A stretch of DNA of 64,000 nt from JAAZCI01 sp046462535 (GCA_046462535.1 JBKGVF010000020.1:62001-126000); one strand, 5' to 3'; counted from the stretch's first letter, positions 1 through 9,402 are shown. Notes: generated by a model not told the origin, from the sequence alone. Numbers and translations are program-made.

Positions 1-1402
1 TAATGTTACGAATAATTTTTCGACTCTGCCGCTGAGCATCCGCTTTTGAGAGTGTAACATCTTTACTCATAAAGTAGAGCGTTGCCAGGTCATAAAAATA
101 GTCATCAGTGATCATGATTTTAAGTTTAAACTGCTCAACTAAATCACTAAGACAGAACCCCTCATCACCACAAAAGAGGTGGAGCTGTTCAAAAGAGTCT
201 TCCTCTTCAAGAAGTTTTTTTAATAGTAGCGATGGCTGCACCATTAAAGTGATGCGACCTTGATTGGTGTGACTCCCCGAGAGAGTGATGCTCAATTGAG
301 TCTCATCGATTAAAGTCTCTCCCATTAAAGTTAACAACCTCTGCCACTCCTCCTTTAATGGGTAGCCTGTCAATGAGTGGAGATTATCTGCCCGCAAAAA
401 CTGTTGCAACTCTGCTACGCGCTCCTCCAATTCGCTCACACGTCCCTTCGCTAAGGGTGCTAATGAACTCGCCAACTTAAAATCGCCCAGCTGACATCGA
501 TGATCGGGACAACGAGGATCTGTCACACTAAGCCCCTTAATCTGCGCCGAGGCACCAAGACGAAAGCGATCTTTACGTTCATTATCCATCTCATAACCAT
601 AACCGATACTCTCAATATGGTAGGATTGCTCACCCTGGTTATAGTGGACTCGACGAGCACTCATATTTGCTGAAGATTCATTCACCTCATAATCCTTAAA
701 TCGCCGATGAACAAACTCATCAGCCCTTAGCTGATGGCGTCCTTGTGCACCCCCTTCTTGGAACTCAACTGAGAGATTCTGAATACGATACTCCCCCTCT
801 TGCCAACGCAATCCATTAAAGCCCACATTAAATTGATGCTGATCGCTCTGTGTAAAGAGATCAAATTGCAGCTTGCCGCGATCAAGTCCTCTTAATACAA
901 GTGGCGTTGCTTGCTGATCTGCTACCCCCTCCTCTTGATAGCGCCAATTATCTCGATCAATCTCACCTCTGATCTGTAAAGACTCAACTAACGGAAAGTG
1001 ATAGAGCACTGCTCCATCCACCTCATTGCGCAAGGTAATTGATCGCTCTGCATTAATCGTAGCATCCACCCCATCTAACCGTCCTAATGAGAGTATCGAT
1101 TCGAGCTGACTAAGCGCATCATCTTTTACGGTAAGCGTAGCAAGCTCAATCATCGCAATAGTAAAACGACCCTCTCCATTTCGGTTTGGCTGGGTAAACT
1201 CCGCACTCCACTCAAAAGTTGCCCGATCCGCCCCCTCTTTATATTCACTAAACTTAAGCTCGGGGTGAAACTGAGTCATTCTCTGCTTATAAATGGTGCT
1301 ATAAATCTTATATAGATCATCTGCAAGCGGAGATTTCTGCCCCATTGCTGGTGCTAATAACATCCCCACACTCAATCCGATTCCTAATAACCCTCTTTTC
1401 AT
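1..1402 (-). CDS. Exported protein of unknown function, C-terminus beyond window (YdgA/DUF945-like architecture?)
   Basis: An uninterrupted minus-strand frame runs from an ATG at 1402 to the window edge, so at least 467 codons with no stop seen. It begins MKRGLLGIGLSVGMLLAPAM, a Lys/Arg start and hydrophobic stretch that look like a signal peptide, so the product is probably periplasmic or membrane-anchored. The rest is long, polar and beta-rich by eye, with cysteines about residues 311-315 (DPRCPDHRC) and 435-440 (CGDEGFC) that could form disulfides. The overall plan (short N-terminal export signal, roughly 500 residues) resembles the YdgA/DUF945 family, but I see no decisive motif. It is transcribed toward the window start, after dusA but with its own 95-base upstream gap. 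Confidence 0.7.
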   Translation of the reverse strand, partial: MKRGLLGIGLSVGMLLAPAMGQKSPLADDLYKIYSTIYKQRMTQFHPELKFSEYKEGADRATFEWSAEFTQPNRNGEGRFTIAMIELATLTVKDDALSQLESILSLGRLDGVDATINAERSITLRNEVDGAVLYHFPLVESLQIRGEIDRDNWRYQEEGVADQQATPLVLRGLDRGKLQFDLFTQSDQHQFNVGFNGLRWQEGEYRIQNLSVEFQEGGAQGRHQLRADEFVHRRFKDYEVNESSANMSARRVHYNQGEQSYHIESIGYGYEMDNERKDRFRLGASAQIKGLSVTDPRCPDHRCQLGDFKLASSLAPLAKGRVSELEERVAELQQFLRADNLHSLTGYPLKEEWQRLLTLMGETLIDETQLSITLSGSHTNQGRITLMVQPSLLLKKLLEEEDSFEQLHLFCGDEGFCLSDLVEQFKLKIMITDDYFYDLATLYFMSKDVTLSKADAQRQSRKIIRNI

Positions 1403-1497
1403 GCCTCTTAACTCCTTAAACCCTTTTACTCTTCACTCAATATTCGCCATAACCGATCTTCATAATATAAGCAGGATGGGGATGTTGTGAATCATAA

Positions 1498-2460
1498 TTA
1501 ATTTACCATCCGCTGATATGCCTCTTCTATTATTGAGAAGTTTGCCCCCTCTTTATGCATATTTTCACTTAAATGACGCCGCCATAGACGACTTCGAGGC
1601 ACCTTGTGAAATAACCCTAACATATGGCGAGCTATATGACTTAAACGCCCTCCAGCGTGAAGATGTGCCTCAATATAGGGCTTCATCGCCTCTAGAATAT
1701 CTAATCGACTTAAAAGGGGGCTCTCTTGCTGAAAGATAATCTGATCTACATAAGCTAAAAGATAAGGGTTATGGTATACCTCTCGCCCCACCATAACGCC
1801 ATCGACACGCTTCAGATGGTGCTCCATCTCCACAAAGCGTTTAATACCTCCATTAATAGTGATTCTTAAGTGGGGAAATGCCTCTTTAATTTTATAGACT
1901 CGCTCATAATTTAAAGGAGGAATCTCCCGATTCTCTTTAGGTGAAAGTCCCGATAACCAAGCCTTACGGGCATGAAGAATAAAATGCTTACAGCCAGCAT
2001 CAGCACTCTTTTGTACAAACTCTGCTAAAAATGGGTAGTCATCCTGCTCATCAATCCCTATTCGCGCCTTGATCGTTACCGGAATTGAGACCGCCTCTTG
2101 CATCTTAGCAAAGGCTTCTGCTACATGATCAGGCTCAGCCATTAAACATGCGCCAAATCGCCCCTTCTGAACACGATCGGAGGGGCATCCACAATTAAGA
2201 TTAATCTCCGCGTATCCATACTCCTCTCCGATTCTTGCACTCGCCACTAGCTCATCAATATCTGAACCACCAAGCTGCAGAGCTACCGGTCCCGCTTCAG
2301 AAAAGGCTAAGTGACGATCTCGGTCACCATATAAGATAGCGCCGGTCGTTACCATCTCCGAATAGAGAAGCGCTTTCTGACTCATCACACGATAGAAGTA
2401 TCGACAGTGACGGTCAGTCCAATCAAGCATAGGGGCAACACTAAAACGGTAATTATCCAT
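1498..2460 (-). CDS. dusA: tRNA-dihydrouridine(20/20a) synthase
   Basis: FMN-dependent enzyme that reduces U20/U20a in the tRNA D-loop. The 320-residue protein has the DusA N-terminus (APMLDWTDRHCRYFYR, residues 9-24), the TIM-barrel motif NCGCPS with the catalytic Cys at about 92, the RFGACLM segment, and the FILHARKAWLSGLSPKEN stretch near 160-178 that is typical of DusA rather than DusB or DusC. The start is supported by GAGGAG just upstream of ATG 2460. It lies downstream of rpoD on the same strand, separated by a terminator, so it is probably expressed separately. Length and motifs are normal for the family. Confidence 0.95.
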   Translation of the reverse strand: MDNYRFSVAPMLDWTDRHCRYFYRVMSQKALLYSEMVTTGAILYGDRDRHLAFSEAGPVALQLGGSDIDELVASARIGEEYGYAEINLNCGCPSDRVQKGRFGACLMAEPDHVAEAFAKMQEAVSIPVTIKARIGIDEQDDYPFLAEFVQKSADAGCKHFILHARKAWLSGLSPKENREIPPLNYERVYKIKEAFPHLRITINGGIKRFVEMEHHLKRVDGVMVGREVYHNPYLLAYVDQIIFQQESPLLSRLDILEAMKPYIEAHLHAGGRLSHIARHMLGLFHKVPRSRLWRRHLSENMHKEGANFSIIEEAYQRMVN

Positions 2461-2475
2461 CTCACTCCTCTAAAT

Positions 2476-2514
2476 AAAAATATTCCCCTCAATCGGACTT
2501 AGAATCGAGGGGAA
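2476..2514 (-). terminator. Intrinsic terminator of rpoD
   Basis: TTCCCCTC (2483-2490) pairs with GAGGGGAA (2507-2514); on the minus strand the hairpin is followed by TATTTTTAT. It sits between the rpoD stop and the dusA start. Confidence 0.75.
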
Positions 2515-2559
2515 CATTAATATCTATAATGAAACGTATTTAATACTTTCTACTCTATA

Positions 2560-4371
2560 TTAATCTGCATCTAAGAAGCTTTTTAAGCTCTCAGAGCGGT
2601 TAGGATGACGTAACTTACGTAACGCCTTTGCCTCAATTTGACGAATTCGCTCTCGTGTCACATCAAATTGCTTGCCTACCTCCTCTAAGGTGTGATCAGT
2701 ATTCATATCAATACCAAAACGCATTCTTAGAACTTTTGCTTCACGCGCTGTTAAGCTGTTGAGCACCTCTCGGGTAGCCTTATTTAATCCCTCATCGGTA
2801 GCTGAAGCAATCGGAGATTCCGCTGTTACATCCTCGATAAAATCCCCTAAGTTAGAGTCTTCATCATCCCCGACCGGTGTCTCCATAGAGACTGGCTCAC
2901 GTGCAATCTTAAGAACCTTCCGAACACGATCCTCAGTCTCCCCCATCTCTTTAGCAATCTCTTCAGGGGTGGGATCACGCCCCAACTCTTGTAGAAGCTG
3001 ACGGGAGATACGGTTAAGTTTATTGATCGTCTCTATCATATGAACAGGTATACGAATTGTTCGTGCCTGATCCGCTATAGAACGGGTAATCGCTTGACGA
3101 ATCCACCACGTAGCATAAGTTGAAAACTTATAGCCTCGACGATACTCAAATTTGTCTACCGCTTTCATTAGACCTATATTCCCCTCTTGGATAAGATCTA
3201 AAAACTGTAGGCCACGATTGGTATATTTTTTTGCAATTGAGATGACTAAGCGTAAATTCGCCTCGATCATTTCACGTTTTGCCCGGCGTGCCTTTGCATC
3301 ACCAATCGAAATGAAACGGTTAATCTCTTTAATTTCAAAGATAGAGAGATCATTCTCCTTCTCAATCTCTGCTAAACGATCTTGATAACGGAAAATCTCC
3401 TCTTCATACTCCTTTAAGCGCTCAACATATTTCGCCTTACGCTTAAGAATCTCCTCAAATACCCCTTTATTCGCCTCATTACGGGGGAACGTCTTGAGAA
3501 ACTCTCGGCGGGGCATCTTTGCTTCACCAACAGCAATGCGCATAATGCGTCGCTCGATTGGACGAATCTCGTTGATCGTCTCCTGCAATATTGCATACAT
3601 CTCTTCCTGAATTTTAGGGGTAAGCTCAAACTCCATAAACTTCTCTCGAAGACGCGCGCGTGCCTCACCTAACTCTTTAGAGACCCCCCCCTGACTCTCA
3701 TCTTGTACCTTCTTAAGATCAGCAATTACCTCTTTTAGCTCAGCAATCTTTTGAGCAAACTCCTCTTCATTAGGGCCATCTGGATCAGGCTCGACATATT
3801 CATCATCCGCAGCCGCAGCCTCAGAGTCAGGATCAAAATAGACACTTGCATCAACAAATCCAGTGGCAATATCACTCAAGCGACGCTCATTCTCAATTGC
3901 ATGCTCATAAGAATCAATTAAATGGTACGATGCAGGAAGATAAAGAGAGAGTGAGAAGAGCGCTTCATTTAGCCCCTCCTCAATACGGATCGCGATCTCA
4001 CGCTCCTCCTCTCGAGTTAAGAGATCAACGGTTCCCATCTCCCGCATATACATACGAACGGGATCTGTAGTTCTACCTATCTCTTCATTATCGATATTAA
4101 CAAGAACTTCTGCCGCCTCTTCAACTGCATCATCATCTGAATCGACAGACTCATTGAGCATGAGCGTATCTTCGTCGGGCACCTCCTCATGAACAGGAAT
4201 ACCCATATCAGAGATCATCCCTGTTATCGCCTCAATCCGATCAGGATCAACAATATCTTTTGGTAGATGATCATTAATCTCGGCATAGGTAAGGTAGCCT
4301 TGCTCTTTACCATGGGCGATCAGCTTCTTTATCTGCTCTTGCTGTTTCTTGATATCGTTATTTTTACTCAT
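2560..4371 (-). CDS. rpoD: RNA polymerase primary sigma factor, sigma-70
   Basis: Housekeeping sigma factor that directs core RNA polymerase to -10/-35 promoters. The 603-residue protein has an N-terminal region 1.1, region 1.2 at DPVRMYMREMGTVDLL (about 103-118), a long acidic non-conserved insertion, region 2 (NLRLVISIAKKYTNRGLQFL through FSTYATWWIRQAITRS), region 3, and a region 4 helix-turn-helix (HTLEEVGKQFDVTRERIRQI) near the C-terminus. This order and length match gammaproteobacterial RpoD. In many relatives rpoD follows dnaG; here the gene upstream on the same strand is rpoS, 235 bases away with a terminator between. Confidence 0.98.
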   Translation of the reverse strand: MSKNNDIKKQQEQIKKLIAHGKEQGYLTYAEINDHLPKDIVDPDRIEAITGMISDMGIPVHEEVPDEDTLMLNESVDSDDDAVEEAAEVLVNIDNEEIGRTTDPVRMYMREMGTVDLLTREEEREIAIRIEEGLNEALFSLSLYLPASYHLIDSYEHAIENERRLSDIATGFVDASVYFDPDSEAAAADDEYVEPDPDGPNEEEFAQKIAELKEVIADLKKVQDESQGGVSKELGEARARLREKFMEFELTPKIQEEMYAILQETINEIRPIERRIMRIAVGEAKMPRREFLKTFPRNEANKGVFEEILKRKAKYVERLKEYEEEIFRYQDRLAEIEKENDLSIFEIKEINRFISIGDAKARRAKREMIEANLRLVISIAKKYTNRGLQFLDLIQEGNIGLMKAVDKFEYRRGYKFSTYATWWIRQAITRSIADQARTIRIPVHMIETINKLNRISRQLLQELGRDPTPEEIAKEMGETEDRVRKVLKIAREPVSMETPVGDDEDSNLGDFIEDVTAESPIASATDEGLNKATREVLNSLTAREAKVLRMRFGIDMNTDHTLEEVGKQFDVTRERIRQIEAKALRKLRHPNRSESLKSFLDAD

Positions 4372-4516
4372 AAATAGAACTGGTATCCTTGGCTCTTTAT
4401 TATCAATTAACTCTAAAACCCTAAGTCAGTTACGACATATTGTTAATTATAGCTCACAATGCGATTTGAGTAGCGTAACTATCGGCTCAAGCCTACTATC
4501 AAATTGCCGTAAAACA

Positions 4517-4585
4517 GAAAAAGGGGAGCGGAAAATAAGCCGCTAGCTGTCTCCCCAACTAGCGACCCGTAAAAATCCACTCCCC
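4517..4585 (-). terminator. Branched terminator after rpoS
   Basis: On the minus strand GGGGAGTGG (4585-4577) pairs with CCGCTCCCC (4531-4523), followed by TTTTT. The loop itself holds a second hairpin, CGCTAG...CTAGCG, giving a Y-shaped fold. It lies directly downstream of the rpoS stop and should insulate rpoD from rpoS transcription. Confidence 0.7.
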
Positions 4586-4606
4586 ACTATAGCCTGATTA
4601 TGTACT

Positions 4607-5515
4607 TTATGCAATCAACTCATTAATATGCCAAGCGCGCTTCTTTAACGAATCCCTCAACTCATCAAGGCCACGACGCTGAATATTACGCACCCTATCA
4701 CGGGAGATTGAGAGCTCTTCAGCGGTATCTTTAATTGTGGTTTTATCATGCCCATTGAGTCCGAAGCGCAGCTCAATTACTGAGCGTGATAATGGTTCTA
4801 AATCTGCTAAGCTCGACTCTAACTCCTCATAAAGAGAGAGCTCGGCTGCTAAGTTAAGGGTATTATCTAAATTGATCTCACTCTCAACTACATTATAGAA
4901 ATCCTGCTCAGCTCCTGAGATTTGAGCATCTAAAGAGAGTGTCTCCTCACTATTTTTAAAGAGTCGTTCAACCTCAGAAACTGGCTTATTAACGGCTTCG
5001 GCAAGCTCCTCAATTGTTGGCTCACGTTTCAACTTCGCTCGCAGCTCATACCCTTTTTTAAGATATGAATTAATCATCTTATTCACATGAATCGGTAAGC
5101 GGATAGTCCGTCCTTGGTTCATAATCGCTTTATCAACATAATCTCTAATCCACCAAGTAGCATATGTTGAGAAGCGATAGCCTCGTTCGGGATCAAACTT
5201 TCCGATAGCATGAATCAATCCTAAATTACCCTCTGAAATCAAATCGGGAAGATCAAGACCGCGATACATATAGTTACGTGCAATAGAGACTACTAAGCGC
5301 AAATTCGATTTTACTAATTGATTAATCGCTTTTTGATCCCCCTCTTGAGCACGCTCAGCTAACGCTCGCTCCTCATCAGGTGATAACAGCTCATGTTCAC
5401 CGATCTCAGCGAAATATTGTTGAAGAATCGACTCATTTTGCCAGCTAGCCTGTTGTTGCTCGGTTGCACCTCGCTCAATGATCTCTTCAAATTCTGTCTT
5501 TGTTGCATAGCCCAT
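4607..5515 (-). CDS. rpoS: RNA polymerase stationary-phase/stress sigma factor RpoS
   Basis: Sigma-70-family factor of group 2. Region 1.2 is ILQQYFAEIGEHELLSPDEE. Region 2 contains NLRLVVSIARNYMYRGLDLP and FSTYATWWIRDYVDKAIMNQ. It continues GRTIRLPIHV, where the MNQ-RTIRLPIHV wording is the RpoS signature. The C-terminus ends WHINELIA, comparable to the LNIEALF end of enterobacterial RpoS. I chose ATG 5515 (302 aa) because AGAGGAAGAGGA lies 9 bases before it; a longer frame opens with GTG at 5590 but has a weaker ribosome site. It lacks the RpoH-box wording, so RpoH is less likely. Region 4 retains the HTH (IKDTAEELSISRDRVRNIQR) but is rather divergent. Confidence 0.85.
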   Translation of the reverse strand: MGYATKTEFEEIIERGATEQQQASWQNESILQQYFAEIGEHELLSPDEERALAERAQEGDQKAINQLVKSNLRLVVSIARNYMYRGLDLPDLISEGNLGLIHAIGKFDPERGYRFSTYATWWIRDYVDKAIMNQGRTIRLPIHVNKMINSYLKKGYELRAKLKREPTIEELAEAVNKPVSEVERLFKNSEETLSLDAQISGAEQDFYNVVESEINLDNTLNLAAELSLYEELESSLADLEPLSRSVIELRFGLNGHDKTTIKDTAEELSISRDRVRNIQRRGLDELRDSLKKRAWHINELIA

Positions 5516-5804
5516 AATTGTGTATCCTCTTCCTCTTTGTTTCTGTAAAACAAGGGTTATTTGGGGAGGGATCTCATCAATCTCTCCCACTCTTCAGCTC
5601 GCCTTTTGGGCTTTAGGAATCATATCCTTAGCTGTAATTGTCACACTATAGCGCTCTTAATACTCTTTGGATAATTTAATTTTCTTTAAATGATCATTAA
5701 TTTTAACTATTTAGTAAATCTTTAACTATCAATATATAAATCAAGAAGAGTAAAAATAGCATCTGTCTCTAGATTATGGGGGCTCAATTGCTCTTTTCAA
5801 GGGG

Positions 5805-6959
5805 TTACAGTAGCGCTTTAATTATCTCCACCGCCTCCTGCAGCCGCACCCTTGGAGCTGCAAAGTTAAGACGAACAAATCCCTTTTCTGCTCCAAATGC
5901 TACCCCATCACTTAGGGCTAGATGATTTTTAAGCAAAATCGAGTGGGCCTCCTCACCTAAACTTGTCTCTCTAAAATCGAGCCACATTAGGTAGGTTGCC
6001 TCCGGCTCACTCCACTTTAAGCCCTCCATCTCCTTAAAAGCCTCTATAAGATAGTCACGATTAGCGGTTAAATACTCTTTAAGTGCGAATAGCCACTCAT
6101 CACCATAATCAAAAGCCAACTCTGTTGCTTTAGCAGTAACCACATTAATACGAGGGACTAACCCCATCATCGCTGCTTGATATCGCTTTCGTAGTTGAGG
6201 ATTTTCAATAATGGCAAAACCACCACCTAATCCAGCTAAATTAAACGTTTTACTAGCCGAAAAGAGAGTGATGGTATGTTGACGTGTCTGACTACTTAAT
6301 AACGCATACGGTAGATTCTCATTCCCCGCTAATGTTAATTCCCCATGAATCTCATCTGAGATGACAATCAGATCATGCGCACTCGCTATCGATTCAAGCC
6401 CCTTCAACTCCTCTTTAGTAAAAATACGACCGGTTGGATTATGGGGCTGACAGAGAAGAAAGAGCTCCGTCTCCTTCTCAACGCGCGATGAGATTAATGC
6501 TGCATCTAAATAGTAGTGCAACACCCCATGCCGCTCTTCATGGGCGAGTGGAGCCTGAATCAGCTTCAGATCAAAGTGATTGGCCATCGCTAAAAAGGGG
6601 GGGTAGATGGGGGTTGTTGTAATATAACTAGCCTCTTGATTATCACGCTTAATCATATTACCAGCGATATTAATTCCTGTTACTAAACTTGGCAAAAAGA
6701 GAATACTCTCTCGCTCAACCTCCCAACCATAAAGCTTCTTCATTCGGTAGATAATAGCATCCAAAAGTCGCTCTGGACGACTCTTACCATAACCGTAAAT
6801 ACCACTTTCAGCTAAGCGCTCTAACCCCTCTTGTACTGCTTGTGGCACTTTGAAATCCATATCAGCGATCCACATAGGAAGTGTATCAATGCCGTAGGTA
6901 GTCCATTTATCACTATTATTATTGCGGCGGTTAACCACCTGACTAAAATCGAAACTCAT
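5805..6959 (-). CDS. PatB/MalY-type PLP-dependent C-S lyase (cystathionine beta-lyase family aminotransferase)
   Basis: Fold-type I PLP enzyme of 384 residues. The N-terminus (PMWIADMDFKVPQAV, about 28-42), the LLCQPHNPTGRIF motif, ISDEIHGEL with the PLP-contacting Asp, and the Schiff-base Lys in SASKTFNLAGLGG are all diagnostic of the PatB/MalY branch. Members cleave cystathionine or other cysteine S-conjugates to a thiol, pyruvate and ammonia; some also act as regulators (MalY), so the substrate is open. AGGAGG precedes the start. Its stop is followed by a noncoding stretch leading to rpoS, and pepD lies 11 bases upstream on the same strand, suggesting one transcript in which a dipeptidase feeds amino-acid breakdown. 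Confidence 0.88.
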   Translation of the reverse strand: MSFDFSQVVNRRNNNSDKWTTYGIDTLPMWIADMDFKVPQAVQEGLERLAESGIYGYGKSRPERLLDAIIYRMKKLYGWEVERESILFLPSLVTGINIAGNMIKRDNQEASYITTTPIYPPFLAMANHFDLKLIQAPLAHEERHGVLHYYLDAALISSRVEKETELFLLCQPHNPTGRIFTKEELKGLESIASAHDLIVISDEIHGELTLAGNENLPYALLSSQTRQHTITLFSASKTFNLAGLGGGFAIIENPQLRKRYQAAMMGLVPRINVVTAKATELAFDYGDEWLFALKEYLTANRDYLIEAFKEMEGLKWSEPEATYLMWLDFRETSLGEEAHSILLKNHLALSDGVAFGAEKGFVRLNFAAPRVRLQEAVEIIKALL

Positions 6960-6970
6960 ATCTTATCCTC

Positions 6971-8410
6971 CTACTCTATTTGGGTAATAACATCTTTTAG
7001 AAGCTGGTAAAAGTGAGCAACACTCTCTATATTGACACGCTCTTTTGGTGAGTGGGCACCTTCGATAGTAGGACCAAAACTAATCATTGCTAAGTTTGGG
7101 TAACGCTCTTTAATAAATCCTGTCTCTAACCCTGCGTGGAGTACCTCTACCGAAATAGGCCTACCAAAAAGCTTTAGATAAGAATTTTGAAGCAAAGGCA
7201 GAAGGGGGTTCTTCTCATCAGGAGTCCAAGCAGGGTAAGGGTTCTTCACCTCCATAAAGGTATCTGTTAAAAGGGCCAAACTACGCACTTTCTGCTCAAT
7301 CTCTCTCAATCCAGCTTCTGAAAGGGCACGGGCGAGCAATTTAATAGTTAGATGATCATCAGCGTCGAGATGCACAACCCCAATATTACAGCTGCTCTCG
7401 GGTAGATCAAACTGGTAAGACCAACGTTCAACCCCTGAAGGGAGTAGTGTCATGAGATCTAAAACCGTTCGGCTATGGATTGGATCGAGGGCTGGTAGGG
7501 GGGATACTGCTCCCATCGTTAAGATAATCGCATCATCCCGACCGATATAATATTCTGCTAAGGCTTCATTACACTCTTTTAGATACTCCTTAAATGCATC
7601 TAGGTGCGCTTGATCGATGGCAATTGTCGCCTCCGCCTCTCGTGGAATAGCATTACGTAAAGTTCCGCCATAATAGGTAGCTAATCGTAAGGAATATTTC
7701 TGTGAAAACCCATTTAGAGCACGAGCAAGTAGTTGATTAGCATTGCCATATCCTTTATCAATATCTAGCCCTGAATGACCACCTCGTGCACCTGATAACT
7801 TAACTTTAAGATAGACTCCTTGCTGATTCTCCTCAAAGGGGAGCTCTTTACTTAACTCAAAATCAACACCCCCTGCAGAGCCGATGCAACAACTACCAAA
7901 TTGCTCACTATCTAAATTCAAGAGATACTCTCCTGAGAGCCAATCAGCAGCAAGGTGACGTACACCACCCATCCCTGCCTCTTCATCAACCGTCAATAAG
8001 ATCTCTAACGCTCCATGAGGAATCTCCTCCTCTAATAGAGCTAGAGCCGCTGCTACACCGATCCCATTATCTGCTCCAAGTGTCGTCTCATTTGCCGTAA
8101 GCCACTCTCCCCTCACCTTTAGCTCAATCCCATCCTCTTCAAAGTTATGGGTACTTTCACTGCTCTTTTGCCACACCATATCTAGATGTCCCTGTAAAAT
8201 CGTTGTCGGTATCGACTCATACCCTTCAGTCGCCCCCTTATAGATCACTACATTACCTATTGAGTCGGTTCGATACTGAAGCCCAAGCTTTTTAGCAAAA
8301 TCGATCACATATAAAGAGGCTTTCTCCTCCCTCTTTGATCCCCTTGGAATCGCACTTAATGCAGCAAAATGGCGCCACAATTTTTTTGGTTCAAAAGCAG
8401 TAATTGTCAT
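6971..8410 (-). CDS. pepD: Aminoacyl-histidine dipeptidase (cytosolic non-specific dipeptidase)
   Basis: M20-family zinc dipeptidase that hydrolyses Xaa-His (carnosine-like) and other dipeptides in the cytoplasm. The 479-residue protein shows the metal-site motifs in order: LQGHLDMV (about 87-94), LGADNGIGVA, VDEEAGMGG, LNLDSEQFG, and the C-terminal SFGPTIEGAHSPKERV that carries the last His ligand. Length equals that of E. coli PepD. AGAGGAAGAGG precedes the ATG. The next gene on the strand, the PatB-type lyase, begins 11 bases after the stop, so they probably form an operon. Confidence 0.93.
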   Translation of the reverse strand: MTITAFEPKKLWRHFAALSAIPRGSKREEKASLYVIDFAKKLGLQYRTDSIGNVVIYKGATEGYESIPTTILQGHLDMVWQKSSESTHNFEEDGIELKVRGEWLTANETTLGADNGIGVAAALALLEEEIPHGALEILLTVDEEAGMGGVRHLAADWLSGEYLLNLDSEQFGSCCIGSAGGVDFELSKELPFEENQQGVYLKVKLSGARGGHSGLDIDKGYGNANQLLARALNGFSQKYSLRLATYYGGTLRNAIPREAEATIAIDQAHLDAFKEYLKECNEALAEYYIGRDDAIILTMGAVSPLPALDPIHSRTVLDLMTLLPSGVERWSYQFDLPESSCNIGVVHLDADDHLTIKLLARALSEAGLREIEQKVRSLALLTDTFMEVKNPYPAWTPDEKNPLLPLLQNSYLKLFGRPISVEVLHAGLETGFIKERYPNLAMISFGPTIEGAHSPKERVNIESVAHFYQLLKDVITQIE

Positions 8411-8746
8411 AATTGCCTCTTCCTCTCTCTATTAGGGTTGTGGATATATTCATAAATCGACTTATCTCTAATCATACTATTAATCTGCTTACTTATGCCC
8501 CCTTTCTTCAGATCAATACCACATCCATCGCTTAATTGGTGCCTATTTTCAGCTCATTGAGCCTACAAGCGCTAATATTGCCCCTTTAGAGAAATATTCT
8601 TAAACTATCCAAAGAGTTATCCACAACAAATGTGAATACTCCCCATATTCTCTCTATGGGGAAAATAGAGTATCCTATCTAAAGATAAATATTGCTCTAC
8701 ATCAAACATTAGAGCCCACAAACAATAATAACTAGGAGTCATATCA
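8411..8746. other. Intergenic region with two DnaA-box-like sites
   Basis: No gene seen. The stretch separates divergent pepD and the small exported protein. It contains a perfect DnaA box TTATCCACA at 8617-8625 (plus) and an 8-of-9 match at 8439-8447 (minus, ATATCCACA). An inverted repeat CCCCAT...ATGGGG lies at 8642-8662. Two boxes and no AT-rich unwinding element or dnaA/dnaN neighbour make an origin unlikely; they may be titration or regulatory sites, or chance. Confidence 0.4.
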
Positions 8747-9142
8747 ATGAAGAGAATTGTTCTATTGCTACTCTCTATTAACCTCTTTACCACCCCCCTG
8801 ATCGCTAAAGAGGGGGAGCTGTTACAAAGAGCAGAGCAAGTTGCGGAGGCAAGCTATTTCCACTGCATTACAAATGGAGAGGCTCCAACAGCAGATAATC
8901 CTGTCATGAGTAGTAGCGAAAGTGAGCGCTTCTGTCGCTGCATTGCTGATGTCTATCTCGATATAGTCACTCAGAGCAATCTGACTCAGAAAGAGGTGGA
9001 TCTTATGGTGAGTACCTTTACCTATGAGCACTCACCGGGTGAGTATAATGAGGAGGAGCAGATCATCTCTCAAACCATTGGGCAAAAAATTAATGCAGAG
9101 CAGTATGAGGATAAGTTTCTTATCTGTACCGAGCATCTCTAA
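8747..9142 (+). CDS. Small exported protein of unknown function
   Basis: The 131-residue product opens with a clear signal peptide (MKRIVLLLLSINLFTTPLIAK, cleavage likely after ALIA-like PLIA at about 20), so it is probably periplasmic. The mature part is acidic and has four cysteines (FHCITNGE, RFCRCIAD, FLICTEH), an even number compatible with two disulfides. I recognise no family. TAGGAG precedes the ATG, and a terminator follows, so it appears monocistronic. Confidence 0.7.
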   Translation: MKRIVLLLLSINLFTTPLIAKEGELLQRAEQVAEASYFHCITNGEAPTADNPVMSSSESERFCRCIADVYLDIVTQSNLTQKEVDLMVSTFTYEHSPGEYNEEEQIISQTIGQKINAEQYEDKFLICTEHL

Positions 9143-9150
9143 CTAAACTG

Positions 9151-9183
9151 AAAAGAGGTTACCTATTGTGGGCCTCTTTTTTT
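9151..9183 (+). terminator. Intrinsic terminator
   Basis: AAAAGAGG (9151-9158) pairs with CCTCTTTT (9173-9180), followed by more T. It ends the small exported gene and overlaps the 3' end of the convergent gene. Confidence 0.65.
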
Positions 9184-9402
9184 CCGCTCTCTAAGTCGCT
9201 TAAGCTCCAAATAGGGGGTGATAAAGAGCCAATAGATCAGATAGAGCCCCCCCAGCCATGGAGAGAGAATAAATGCTAATACCAAAAGTACCATATGCCC
9301 AATATTGGTAAAGAGCAATCGATTCTGGCTGAGATTCCCCACGTCACTCTCTAAAGAGCTCTTCCCCTTCTGTTTATAGATTTTTCTCTTCTGCGGTTGC
9401 AC
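9163..9402 (-). CDS. Small membrane protein of unknown function
   Basis: A 79-residue protein with a basic N-terminus, two probable membrane segments (MVLLVLAFILSPWLG about 37-51 and LYLIYWLFITPYLEL about 53-67) and a strongly basic tail (RLRERKKR), which suggests an integral membrane hairpin with both ends cytoplasmic. Its first 29 bases overlap the 3' end of the MATE gene in another frame, so translation is probably coupled to it. I do not recognise the family. The overlap with a real gene and the coherent membrane pattern are the arguments for it being genuine. Confidence 0.5.
   Translation of the reverse strand: MQPQKRKIYKQKGKSSLESDVGNLSQNRLLFTNIGHMVLLVLAFILSPWLGGLYLIYWLFITPYLELKRLRERKKRGPQ

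Noticed and set aside
4607..5515. Identification as RpoH
   Set aside because: The MNQ-RTIRLPIHV segment and the C-terminal INELIA ending fit RpoS better; the RpoH box (QRKLFFNLR-like) is absent.
8411..8746. Chromosome replication origin
   Set aside because: Only two DnaA-box-like sites, no AT-rich 13-mers and no dnaA, dnaN, gyrB or gidA neighbour.
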